A stretch of 64,000 bases of DNA, from assembly GCA_022601195.1 (NCBI GenBank), contig JAHZIX010000048.1, positions 124,001 to 188,000 on the forward strand, read 5' to 3'. Positions 29,161 to 38,097 of this stretch are shown here, piece by piece. Position numbers and translations under genes: made by a program. The notes under the pieces were generated by a model. The model worked only from the letters and a program-made list of their open reading frames with translations. It had not been told where the DNA came from and did no database searches. Within the stretch, counting starts at the first letter, position 1, and each line of letters begins with the position of its first letter. This DNA comes from Deltaproteobacteria bacterium (GTDB lineage Bacteria; Acidobacteriota; Thermoanaerobaculia; Multivoradales; JAHZIX01).

Positions 29161-29721
29161 ATGGGGAAGATTGAGGATCCGTCTCCCGGCAACTCCTCTT
29201 CCCAGAGGCCCGTCATGAGCTCAAAGACGCATGAAGACCTCCGCCTACGGCTTGCCGCCCTGGACTCCATGACCGAGTCGCAACGGGCTGCCGTCCTCAT
29301 AGAAGTGGGCTGGGAGCGGCTCGGGCAGCCCACCCCCGGCCTCCTCCCTTTCTTGGAGGACCCGGCTCTCTTGGTCCGCATCAGCGCCGCCCAGGCCCGT
29401 TGGCAAACGGCGGGAAACCCTGAGGAGTTGGATCGGCTGGTAGGAATTCTGGTCGAGGGCCTCTGCAGTGAAGACGAGGATCTAGCTCTCGCCGCTGGCA
29501 CCGCCCTGGTGCAAATGGAAGAGCCCGCGGTGGCACCGCTGATCCACTCCTTCCAGACTTCGGGAGAGAATGAAACTAGGATCGTGCGGGTTCTCGGCGA
29601 GATCGGCGGCCCCGAAGCGGTGAAATTCCTGGAAGAAGCGGCCAGGTCGGACCACTCGGAGGTCGCGGAGGAAGCGAGAGAAGCGCTGCTGGAACTAGCG
29701 GAGGAGATGGAGGGTGCCTAG
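29161..29721 (+). CDS. Small HEAT-repeat protein
   Basis: 186 residues. Repeated helical pairs of HEAT type are clear: LRLAALDSMTESQRAAVLIEVG, DPALLVRISAAQARWQ, DEDLALAAGTALVQMEEPAVAPLI, RIVRVLGEIGGPEAVKFLEEAAR. A second possible start is the ATG at 29215 (MSSKTHEDL), which has a slightly better AGAGG upstream. Starts 19 nt after the hydrolase stop and ends 54 nt before the 2076-residue gene. The protein is probably a scaffold, adaptor or substrate within the operon. No enzymatic motif. Confidence 0.75.
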   Translation: MGKIEDPSPGNSSSQRPVMSSKTHEDLRLRLAALDSMTESQRAAVLIEVGWERLGQPTPGLLPFLEDPALLVRISAAQARWQTAGNPEELDRLVGILVEGLCSEDEDLALAAGTALVQMEEPAVAPLIHSFQTSGENETRIVRVLGEIGGPEAVKFLEEAARSDHSEVAEEAREALLELAEEMEGA

Positions 29722-29775
29722 ATTGAAAGCTGAGGCGACAAACAACCAGGGGAAGCAAAGCCAGAGGAAGGCCCC

Positions 29776-32700
29776 ATGAAGCCACCCGAGCATCCCATTC
29801 GGCCGGTACTGAACTTCGATTTGAAGATTCGGCCCAACGGCCCCAAGTACAAACACGAGGCCATACCTGGCCCGGACGGTAAACCAAAATGGAACTACCG
29901 CGTCGTCCTCGCCAACGACCTTGCGGGCACCGAGAGTATTTCCCATGACATCGACCTGAAAGAAATCGAGGGGGACTTCTCCTGGCTGTCAAAGGAATGG
30001 GACTCCCGGCAATGGGGACAGTTGAAGATCACTGAGGATGGTGGATCCCTGTTCTCACTGGTCTTCGCCTCCGAGGCCCTGAAACTCTACCGGCGGTTTG
30101 AGCGGGAAGCTGAAGCTCATGGCGCCATTCTCCGCATCCGCCTCGACCTGGCGAAAGATACGAGGCTCTTGGGGCTTCCCTGGGAGTACCTCTTCGATAG
30201 AGAGCACAGTACCTTTGTGCTCTCTTCACCTCTTCGCTCTCTCGTGCGGGTCTTTGGAGGTCTTGGATCCCCGCTAGCTCCGGTGAAGCAGCCGATCCAA
30301 GTCTTGGCGACTACGAGCCCTCTTGCCAACTCGGAAGCGATGACGAAAGGGACTGTGCCTTCCCGTAACATCATCCGATTTATGGCCATCCCGTCGGTTG
30401 AAACAGAATTCCTAGACCTGACTGACCCGAAGTCTTTTCCCGCTCACTTAGCAGGCCAGGATATCGACGTACTGAACTACGGTAGCCACACCCTAGCTCT
30501 CAAGGACAGCACTACGAGCCTACCTTCTGGACCTCAGAACCTGCTGTCTAGATCGGACCTGGAATCCGTCCGCTTGGTCGTCCTCGATCCTCCACCCAGC
30601 GGCGTCCCCTCTTTCTTGCAACACCAACTAAGCCCTCTCGAATTAGTACACAGTGGAGTACCAGCGGTCGTCAGCCTCCACCGGCCCCTCTCGGATATCG
30701 CATCGAACATTTTCGTCCAACAGCTCTATTCGTCCCTAGCCAAGGGCAATACCGTGGATGGCGCTGTGAGCCAAGTTCGTCAAAGGCTGGCTCAGCAGAT
30801 CGAGGGTCCCGAGTGGGGAGTTCCGGTCGTTTCAACTTGGCATTCTGCCGCCCTCGAATTCGGCCTCCGAGAAGATCACGAAGGAAATCCCTTGGAGCCG
30901 ATTCAAGAGCTAGAGGATCTGAGAAATGAGTTGCTGACCGACTGGATGCAAACCACCGGACAGCAACGCCAACAGAGCCAACAGAGCCAACAGAGCCTCT
31001 CCCCCGCTAACCAGAAGTTGGTCGATGGCTACTTGAAGGAGACAGCAGACCTAGTGGAGCAACAGACCTCTGAAGTCTCTCCGCAAGGGGAGTCCACGAA
31101 ACCATCCAGACCGCCCAAAGTCTGGATGTTCGCCAACCACCCCAACAAACGAGATTGGCGCCAGGCCACTGCCAACAAATCCTATTCCTTCACCCCGAAC
31201 CGCCCTCAGGAAATGGATGTCTTCAATGAAGTGAACCACGGCGACATAGTCGTGCTTTTTCACGCCGGTGAAGAGCAATCTCTGGTGGGATGGGGAGAGT
31301 TGATACCCAGAGACACGGATCGCCTCGGGAAAGTACCTTTCATTGGCAAAGCGTTGGAAAAATTAGCTGACGGCTTGTCTCCCGACATCGCCCTTCGGGG
31401 GGTCCTGAAGACTTCCATTCCCTTCGAGACCCTAAAGCGCGCCTGCGCCGATCTCCGCTACGTCAAGCGCCGAGGTCGGCTAACCCCCGTTCCCCGACCC
31501 GAGTGGACCAAAATTAGGGAGCTCATGCGCTTTCACAATCCTGCCCTGGAAAGCGAGCTCCCCGAGCCTCTACCCGGCCCGGAAGCCCTGGTGCCAAAAG
31601 TCGAGCTGGTCAAACTGACCGCACCGAAGACGATCCCAGGGGGACTGAGCCTTCAGACGACTCTCCTCATGCGCAACGTCGGCAGCCTGACTTTGGAACC
31701 GGAAGCCGTCACCTTCGTGGTGCAAACGGAGCTGCAACATCCCCGGCCAACGCCGGCGGAGAATTCCACGTGGGCGGGTTCGCCCACCGAGGCCGTGCCT
31801 CCCGGGTCCGACTTCGAGCTGGTCAGTCCCCATTTCCCTATCCCCCCGAAGCTGGGGAAATACCAACTGAGCTTTGAGATCTTCCCGGAAGCTGACCTCC
31901 CCGACGGTTCCCTGCTTCACATCGTCTCGGACATCCAGCATAAATTTCGAGTCGAGAAGCTAGTGGCCCAGACCAAGTCAGCCTCGGCAAAGTCCTCGAG
32001 CCAAGGTTCTCCGCCTCGAGCAGTCACCGAGCCAGAGGCAGCCCCAGCCCCACCAGCACCAAAAGCCGAGGCCACTGCCAAAGCGAAGACCAAAAGCAAG
32101 GCCAGCTCTCCTAAAAGTAGCGACAGCCAAGCCAGCAGCGCGAAAGAGCCCATGAAAGAGCCAGCTAAAGGGCCTGAAAAAAGAGAAGAGAAGGCATCGG
32201 ATGAGAAGAAGAAAGGGAGACAACCTACCCTTGTGACTGATTCGGCAACGGGCCAAGAAGGAACAGGCCAAGAAGAAACTCTAGCGTCCGCACCTACGGA
32301 TACCGAAGACGGTGCCCTCGCCCTCGACCCGGCCACCCCCGACCTCACCAAGGATCTCGCCAGCGTCGAAGCCGGAGTCCGCAAGCAGATTGTCCAGGTC
32401 TACCAAAACGTCCACAACACGGTGGCGCTGAGAGTCGAGCGAGCCGCGGAGGTGGTGGCCTCGAACACTCTGGATATCCACATTGTTCCCCGGGTTCAGC
32501 GACGAACCCAAGATGTCCTGGCGATGTCCGCCCCAGCGGCCGAGGAAGCTCTTCAGGCCAAAGAAGCGGAGCAGCAGGTTGCCCAGGACACGGCCCAAGA
32601 CTCCACCGAGGAAACGACGCCGGAGTACCAGCACTCCGTGGTCCTGACCCTCCACCGCCACCGAGACGGCTCCGCAGCTGACAAGCGTTTTTACGACGGT

Positions 32701-35700
32701 CCTCTCCAGCTGGGCAACCTCAGTCGATCCGCTGGCCGGGGAGACCAACGCTACGGCCGGGAGCTTCACAAAGCGGTTTTCCACTCCACTCTCCCCCCCG
32801 AGCGGGATCGCTGGGTGAAAGATCCTTCCCGCAAGGCGACCCTCCTGTCCGGCTACTCCCAAGCTCTGGGCGCCGCCCAGGCCCAACCTCTGCGCATTCA
32901 ATTGCGCATCGATCCGAGTCTCCCGGAGCTTCACCGCCACGCCTGGGAGTACTTCGTAGACGACGCCAGCGGCCTCGGCAAACCCCTCGCCTGCCACCCC
33001 AAAACTCCCTTCGCGCGGGTGCTCCACGTGAGCGGTAAGGCCGAGGGCAAGCTGCCTCGTATCGGCAAGGAAAACAAGCTGCGCATGTTGATGGTACGAG
33101 CCAGCCCGGAGATCTTGGAGACCCGGCCGCGGTTTGCTCCCGGCCCCCTGAAACGTCTTGGGCCCGTCGACAAAGCAGATTTGGAAGCGGTCGTCGAAAG
33201 TCTCCGAGACCTCCCAGGTCTGGAGTCTCCGGATGCCACCACGGGCAAGCACATTCTCCAGTCCGGAGAGGCACTGGTCACTTTGGAAGCCCTGCACCAG
33301 ACCCTGGCCAACGCCCAACCGGGCTACCAAGTGCTGCACCTTCTCTGCCACGGCACCCACAGCTCCCACAGCACGGGCCAACAGCGCGGCTTGTTGGTCA
33401 TGGACCGGGAGAACCTGGTGCCGGGGCAAGATCCCCTGGTCGACGAGGAAGAATTCGCCAGCCTCATGGCCACCCACGTCGACAAAGGCTTGCGCCTGAT
33501 CGTTCTGGCATCGTGCTTTTCTGGCCAGCTCACCGGCGACGATGAAGCCCGGGCTGGAGCCCTCCGGGGCGTGGCTCGACGGCTGGTCGAAGCCGGCGTG
33601 CCCGCGGTGGTGGCCATGCAGGACACCTTGCAGATCGAAGGGGCTCAATACTTCTCCCAGCGCCTCTACCGGCACCTGGTCCATTCCGGCGAGATCGACA
33701 AGGCCGTCAACGCGGCGAGGCTAGAGCTCTACGCTAAGAGGTGGAAGGGCAACAAGCCAGAGAAGGGCAAACTACGACCGGATGAGTGGGGCATTCCCGT
33801 GCTTTTCATGCGCTTACCGGACGGTCGCCTCTTCGAAGTGGATGAAACCCCAGATGGGCTTGGGAGGCTCGAGCCAGACCGGCAGATCAAGGCCCGCCCC
33901 TATGAAGAGATGCCCAGCGCAGATCCGGAGCGCCTGCACCGGGAAGCGGTAGAAATGGCCTCCGCAGCCGTTGGCTCCAGCCTGACCCTCGACCCTCGAG
34001 ACCTGGCGCGGACGTTTGCCGAGGCCCTACGATCCGTCCAAAGCTCTGTCCAACCGGTGGCGCCGCCAGCGGCCGTGGTCAGCGTCGGCAACCAACGGCA
34101 AGGAACGGCCGGTGAAAAGCCAGCCCCACCTCCTCCGAGACTCTTTCCCGACGATCGCGGCCTCCGGTGGGCCTTGTTGCAAGCGGCTGCCCACTATCGC
34201 CGCGACGAGACCCGGCGCACGGTGCTCTTTTTGCGCAGCCGGGCCCGCCGCCGCATCGCCCGTTTGGTGAGGGAAATTCAGCAAGCGACCGTCGGCAGAA
34301 AGGCCGTGCGCCAAGAGCTGCAACAGGCTTTCCTCGACCGGGTCGCCAGCAGTGGTGAAGTCCAAATAGGAGCTACGACACTGACTGCAAAGCACCTCGT
34401 CTCCGGCTCCCCGGAGCTGTCAAAGAGACCCTTATTGGTGTGGAGAGAGGCCGACCGGGGCTACCGTTCCCAAGCCGTCGACGGCAGCCTAGAGCCCCCC
34501 GAGAAGCTGTCCATCGACGGCAGCCTCTGGCAGCAGGAGGACGCTCCGGAAGGGGTGTGGGAGAACCCTACAGTAAAGAGCCTACAAGCTCTCCTGGACC
34601 CGAACCTCTTCCACTACGGAGCCTTCTTGAAGCTGCTGGAGCAACCCTCTAGCAACGGGCTCACCGCCACCCAACTGGCCCTCCTCCTGCACGGCTGGGA
34701 CTCGGAAAAATTTGCCCCCTTCCCAGCGGACCACGGCAAAAAGATCTTCGCTTCGCCCCTGGCCGACGCAGCGCCGACCGGCGAAGCCTATGCAGCTGAC
34801 TACTCGGGCTTCAACCAGCTGGTTCGAGACCTCCTTCGGGACCCGGACATGGGCCTGGCGAATACCGCGGATGCCGCACTCTTTCTCGAACGGCTCGAGC
34901 CAGAGCAGCTCAGCTTCGAGGGTCTCGAGGAGGAGCTCTCAAATCTCGAGACAAGGCCAGCAGTGCTGCCTCGGAGAGCCCTTCGAGATGTCCACTTGAA
35001 CCCGGCCCTGCTGGACACCCAATTAGTGGTGCCCCCTAGAGCGTTGGACCAGGCCATGGCCGCCCTCGCCGCGGGCAAACACGTCATCCTCACCGGCCCC
35101 CCCGGAACCGGTAAGACAACCTTGGCAGAGGATCTTTGCCGGTTGGCCTTCGACCGGGAGGCCAATCGCGGCCACGTGCTCGCCACCGCCACCAGCGATT
35201 GGACCACCTTCGACACCATTGGAGGCGATCGGCCCAAGAGAGACGGCCAGCTGGCTTTTCGACCGGGGGTCTTCCTGGATGCGGTTCGGGCCCAGAAATG
35301 GCTGATCATCGACGAGATCAATCGGGCCGATATCGACAAGGCCTTCGGTGAGCTGTTCACGGTCCTTTCGGGCCAGGCCGTCACTCTCCCCTATCTGGCC
35401 CAGGGGCGGCCGGTAAAAATCCTTCCGGCAGAGTCGACCTCTACCGGTCACGAAAGCGAGTTCGAGATCCCCGAGAGCTGGCGCATCGTAGCCACCATGA
35501 ATGTCTATGACCGGGCTTCCCTATTCGCCATGTCCAAAGCCTTCATGCGCCGTTTCGCCTTCGTGGAAGTCGACATTCCGGAGCCCGATGTCTATGCGAA
35601 GCTGATCAGCGACTTTATGAAACGGAAACGGCTCCGCCTCTCCGACCCAGGGACAACCACCTTGCAAAGCCTGTTCAGGAAGAGTGAGGGAGACGCCAGC

Positions 35701-36006
35701 AACGCCCTCATGCAGTGGCGCTCCCTCGGGCCAGCTATCGCTCTCGACATCATTCGCTATTTGGTTCGACGCATCCCCGCGCTGGACGAGCTCAAGCCCT
35801 CCGACGCCGATCGGCAGAGGCTGGAGCGCAAAGAGCTGGCGGATGCTCTGGCTCTTTACGTCGTGCCCCAGTTGGAAGATCTGGAGAAAGAAGCCGTCAC
35901 CCAGATTTTGGATCTGCTGACCCGGACCTTTCCCGGAGAAACCAATTTGACTCGTCGGGTCAAAGATCTTTTTCCCTACTTTTCCTTCGAAATTGTGGAT
36001 TCCTAG
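29776..36006 (+). CDS. Giant CHAT protease / EVE-like / McrB-like AAA+ fusion
   Basis: 2076 residues. ATG at 29776 with GAGGAAGG upstream. Domains in order: CHAT-like ~1-365, with H238 kept (LNYGSHT) but the catalytic Cys position reading VLDPPPSG, so inactive; a Gln/Ser tandem stretch ~399-408; an EVE/PUA-like domain ~448-585 (VWMFANHPNKRDW.., NHGDIVVLFHAG, VGWGEL); an Ig-like beta domain ~605-730; an Ala/Lys/Ser/Glu-rich linker ~735-950; a second CHAT ~955-1355 with H1192 (LLCHGTHS) and C1247 (VLASCFSGQ), predicted active; a helical region of unknown fold; and McrB-type AAA+ ~1740-2076 (GPPGTGKT 1774-1781, LIIDEINRAD with D1846/E1847, TMNVYDR with N1909, arginines in FMRRF). EVE domains can recognise modified bases, McrB-type ATPases drive modification-dependent restriction, and CHAT domains are caspase-like proteases. 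The combination implies ATP-dependent sensing with a protease output. Confidence 0.88.
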   Translation: MKPPEHPIRPVLNFDLKIRPNGPKYKHEAIPGPDGKPKWNYRVVLANDLAGTESISHDIDLKEIEGDFSWLSKEWDSRQWGQLKITEDGGSLFSLVFASEALKLYRRFEREAEAHGAILRIRLDLAKDTRLLGLPWEYLFDREHSTFVLSSPLRSLVRVFGGLGSPLAPVKQPIQVLATTSPLANSEAMTKGTVPSRNIIRFMAIPSVETEFLDLTDPKSFPAHLAGQDIDVLNYGSHTLALKDSTTSLPSGPQNLLSRSDLESVRLVVLDPPPSGVPSFLQHQLSPLELVHSGVPAVVSLHRPLSDIASNIFVQQLYSSLAKGNTVDGAVSQVRQRLAQQIEGPEWGVPVVSTWHSAALEFGLREDHEGNPLEPIQELEDLRNELLTDWMQTTGQQRQQSQQSQQSLSPANQKLVDGYLKETADLVEQQTSEVSPQGESTKPSRPPKVWMFANHPNKRDWRQATANKSYSFTPNRPQEMDVFNEVNHGDIVVLFHAGEEQSLVGWGELIPRDTDRLGKVPFIGKALEKLADGLSPDIALRGVLKTSIPFETLKRACADLRYVKRRGRLTPVPRPEWTKIRELMRFHNPALESELPEPLPGPEALVPKVELVKLTAPKTIPGGLSLQTTLLMRNVGSLTLEPEAVTFVVQTELQHPRPTPAENSTWAGSPTEAVPPGSDFELVSPHFPIPPKLGKYQLSFEIFPEADLPDGSLLHIVSDIQHKFRVEKLVAQTKSASAKSSSQGSPPRAVTEPEAAPAPPAPKAEATAKAKTKSKASSPKSSDSQASSAKEPMKEPAKGPEKREEKASDEKKKGRQPTLVTDSATGQEGTGQEETLASAPTDTEDGALALDPATPDLTKDLASVEAGVRKQIVQVYQNVHNTVALRVERAAEVVASNTLDIHIVPRVQRRTQDVLAMSAPAAEEALQAKEAEQQVAQDTAQDSTEETTPEYQHSVVLTLHRHRDGSAADKRFYDGPLQLGNLSRSAGRGDQRYGRELHKAVFHSTLPPERDRWVKDPSRKATLLSGYSQALGAAQAQPLRIQLRIDPSLPELHRHAWEYFVDDASGLGKPLACHPKTPFARVLHVSGKAEGKLPRIGKENKLRMLMVRASPEILETRPRFAPGPLKRLGPVDKADLEAVVESLRDLPGLESPDATTGKHILQSGEALVTLEALHQTLANAQPGYQVLHLLCHGTHSSHSTGQQRGLLVMDRENLVPGQDPLVDEEEFASLMATHVDKGLRLIVLASCFSGQLTGDDEARAGALRGVARRLVEAGVPAVVAMQDTLQIEGAQYFSQRLYRHLVHSGEIDKAVNAARLELYAKRWKGNKPEKGKLRPDEWGIPVLFMRLPDGRLFEVDETPDGLGRLEPDRQIKARPYEEMPSADPERLHREAVEMASAAVGSSLTLDPRDLARTFAEALRSVQSSVQPVAPPAAVVSVGNQRQGTAGEKPAPPPPRLFPDDRGLRWALLQAAAHYRRDETRRTVLFLRSRARRRIARLVREIQQATVGRKAVRQELQQAFLDRVASSGEVQIGATTLTAKHLVSGSPELSKRPLLVWREADRGYRSQAVDGSLEPPEKLSIDGSLWQQEDAPEGVWENPTVKSLQALLDPNLFHYGAFLKLLEQPSSNGLTATQLALLLHGWDSEKFAPFPADHGKKIFASPLADAAPTGEAYAADYSGFNQLVRDLLRDPDMGLANTADAALFLERLEPEQLSFEGLEEELSNLETRPAVLPRRALRDVHLNPALLDTQLVVPPRALDQAMAALAAGKHVILTGPPGTGKTTLAEDLCRLAFDREANRGHVLATATSDWTTFDTIGGDRPKRDGQLAFRPGVFLDAVRAQKWLIIDEINRADIDKAFGELFTVLSGQAVTLPYLAQGRPVKILPAESTSTGHESEFEIPESWRIVATMNVYDRASLFAMSKAFMRRFAFVEVDIPEPDVYAKLISDFMKRKRLRLSDPGTTTLQSLFRKSEGDASNALMQWRSLGPAIALDIIRYLVRRIPALDELKPSDADRQRLERKELADALALYVVPQLEDLEKEAVTQILDLLTRTFPGETNLTRRVKDLFPYFSFEIVDS
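30970..30996 (+). repeat. In-frame 9-bp tandem repeat (QQS units)
   Basis: Three exact copies of CAACAGAGC encode QQS-QQS-QQS in the linker between the first CHAT-like domain and the EVE-like domain. It is a likely flexible hinge, and its copy number may vary by slippage without breaking the frame. Confidence 0.8.
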
Positions 36007-36015
36007 GGGATCGGG

Positions 36016-36783
36016 ATGGAGGTCCGAAGCCAGGTCCTGATGGCCTACTCTCTGATGGCTCGCGACCCGTCGCTGGGGAATGAGGCATCCTTGCGTCGCC
36101 TGGTGGGGAGACAAGGTCCCCTTGGGGGTATCACCGCCGCCTGCGTGCTGCTCTCGGCTCGAGACCTGCTGGAGCGTGTCGTTCCCCGCCTACTGACTCA
36201 ACTCAATCGATCCACCCACCCCAGACCAGTGGAGCTGCGGGGCCGGGCTCGGGGAACCATCGACTGGGGGGCGACGGTCAAGGCGAGGAGCAGCCAGAGG
36301 CAGGACCCGACGATCTTCGTTTGCCGGCAGAGCTGGCGCCTCTACGATCTACCGGAAAACCGGCTGCTCAAATACCTCTTGGACCGCCTCCAGAGATACC
36401 GCGAAAGGACCCCAGCGGAGTTGAGACCGTGGATCTGGTCCCCCGCCGAGACAAGGGGCGGTACCCAGGCCGTGCGCCTCGAGGATCAACTCGAACGCTT
36501 CGCCAACCGTTTGAGCCGCTTCGCCAAGAATGCCTATTTGCGAGACGTGGAACTGCCTCCGGCTATCGACAGCGAGCACCTTCGAGCGGCTCGAAGCTGC
36601 CGTAACCCCTTCTACCAAGAAGCTGCAGAATTCTATGAGCACTCTGTCTGCGCTGTGGAAAAACCGACCTGGGCATCCTGGCAGCAGATGCTACGGCGAA
36701 CGGCTATTTTGCTTCCCGCCGAAGAAGCTCGCGCTCTCGAGGGAATTCTGACCCCCACCGGGAGGCAACCCGAAGGCTCGTGA
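36016..36783 (+). CDS. McrC-like / DUF2357-like partner without a nuclease domain
   Basis: 255 residues, 9 nt after the giant gene. Residues ~70-130 carry the conserved core RGRARGTIDWGATVKAR and YDLPENRLLKYLLDRL, which fits McrC and DUF2357 proteins (xRGxI..W and the ENRLLK helix). McrC family members then continue into a PD-(D/E)xK nuclease. Here the protein ends about 130 residues later, and I find no D..ExK pattern. A nuclease-free McrC would still be expected to dock on the AAA+ ring and stimulate NTP hydrolysis. It converges with the gene at 36808 (24 nt gap). Confidence 0.7.
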   Translation: MEVRSQVLMAYSLMARDPSLGNEASLRRLVGRQGPLGGITAACVLLSARDLLERVVPRLLTQLNRSTHPRPVELRGRARGTIDWGATVKARSSQRQDPTIFVCRQSWRLYDLPENRLLKYLLDRLQRYRERTPAELRPWIWSPAETRGGTQAVRLEDQLERFANRLSRFAKNAYLRDVELPPAIDSEHLRAARSCRNPFYQEAAEFYEHSVCAVEKPTWASWQQMLRRTAILLPAEEARALEGILTPTGRQPEGS

Positions 36784-36807
36784 CGGGACTCAGACCGGAC
36801 GACTGGG

Positions 36808-37410
36808 CTACTCCCGTCTCTTCCACGTATAGGAACGGCGCGCCTTCCAAGTGCCGTCCGGAAGAATGTCGAAGGAATCTGTTTTGAATCTTCCATCCTT
36901 CAAATGCTCATTGCGGTGACCAGCTCGGAATTCACCGCCGTCGGGCAGCAGGAAATCCTGGGCGCTGGCGGTCCGCCCTTCTCCCGTGGTGTTCATGACG
37001 CCGATGCCGAGGGTTCCGTCGCCACCGAATTGGTAGTGATAGGCCTTGTTCAATTGAGGATTCCAAACCGTGCGGAACTCCCAGAGAGTCGTGACTTCCT
37101 TACCGTCTTTGAGAGCGTACATGCGCCCTTTGAGGGTTTTCTTTCCGAGTCCCCACTGCCAATCCATGGCATAGGTATCGAAAGGCTCCGCCTCGCTTTG
37201 GAAGGCTGTATTGCTGGTCACCCAGCGCCCTCCGTCCTTAGCCATAAACTCGAGGTGGTCCATGAACCAAGCGGGAGCCTCGGCAGCAAAGGCAGTGGGG
37301 GTCGCTAGACAAATCCCGAGAAACATCCCGACGAAACCACGACCTAGGGCCCCTGCAGACCGCCTGCCCAAAGCCTTCCTACCCAGCGCCCTACGATTCC
37401 GCTGTCTCAT
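36808..37410 (-). CDS. Secreted protein of unknown function
   Basis: 200 residues from the ATG at 37410 with AAGGAGAGG upstream. An Arg-rich N-terminus is followed by GFVGMFLGICLATPTAFAA, a clear signal peptide. The mature part has repeated WQWGLGKKTLKGRMYALKDGKE and TLWEFRTVWNP motifs, beta-rich and like DUF1579/lipocalin-type proteins. No catalytic residues recognised. Probably periplasmic. Not connected by strand or operon to the CHAT-McrB genes. Confidence 0.75.
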   Translation of the reverse strand: MRQRNRRALGRKALGRRSAGALGRGFVGMFLGICLATPTAFAAEAPAWFMDHLEFMAKDGGRWVTSNTAFQSEAEPFDTYAMDWQWGLGKKTLKGRMYALKDGKEVTTLWEFRTVWNPQLNKAYHYQFGGDGTLGIGVMNTTGEGRTASAQDFLLPDGGEFRAGHRNEHLKDGRFKTDSFDILPDGTWKARRSYTWKRRE

Positions 37411-37614
37411 AGTTACCTCTCCTTGTTCAGCCTGTTCCGCCAACCAAAAACGATCAAATCGCCGAATCAGAAATTTAGCACAAAACTTCATCTTGGCTCC
37501 GGGGAGGTCTCCAGTGAAGGCTCGCTGAAACACTTCGAGGCTCGCTACCACTTTCCTTGTAGACAACGACAGTTCTTGCAGAGTTCGCTTCCCGGAGATG
37601 TATGGAGGAAGAAG

Positions 37615-38097
37615 ATGGCTCGTCAACCAGATTTTCTCGAAATGATCGACGAGGCAGCGGCATTGGTTCGGCACAAATTCCCGCAAGCTCAATTCGCTGC
37701 GGCGGACCACAACCCTTGCGGCCATCGGGAAGGGTGGCGTTTCATCTTCAATGTGCCCGCAAAGGGTCCGGAAAGTCCCGCCCCCAGTCCCGCCGACAGC
37801 ACCGCCGTGATCTTGAGCCAGCACGAGGAGTTCGGGGCCGTCGAACACTATGGAGCTCCCTGTTTGGACTACCGATTGATTCCCCTTCCCATCTCCATGC
37901 ACCCGGGGCAAGCCGTGAGTCTGGCGAAAGGAGCCCGCCAGTCAGAAGAGCGGCCAAGAGTCATCAATCTCCAATGGCCTCGAGGCAAGGAAGTAGAAGA
38001 GCCCCTATACATCCTCACCTACGCCACCTCCGGGGTCTCGGTAGGGGTGTACTCGAAGCAGGTCCGAGGCCTGACGAGGCCGGACAGCCCAGCGTAG
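37615..38097 (+). CDS. Conserved-looking protein of unknown function
   Basis: 160 residues from the ATG at 37615, with GGAGGAAG just upstream. The frame is open back to 37423, but that part has no ribosome site. Contains HNPCGHREGWRFIFNVPA, ILSQHEEFGAVEHYGAPCLDYRLIPLP and YILTYATSGVSVGVYSK. There is no signal peptide or membrane segment. I do not recognise the family. Confidence 0.65.
   Translation: MARQPDFLEMIDEAAALVRHKFPQAQFAAADHNPCGHREGWRFIFNVPAKGPESPAPSPADSTAVILSQHEEFGAVEHYGAPCLDYRLIPLPISMHPGQAVSLAKGARQSEERPRVINLQWPRGKEVEEPLYILTYATSGVSVGVYSKQVRGLTRPDSPA

Noticed and set aside
32281..33684. 467-codon open frame on the minus strand opposite the CHAT-McrB gene
   Set aside because: It is antisense to the second CHAT domain, where codon bias keeps the opposite frame open. 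No ribosome site and no recognisable domain.
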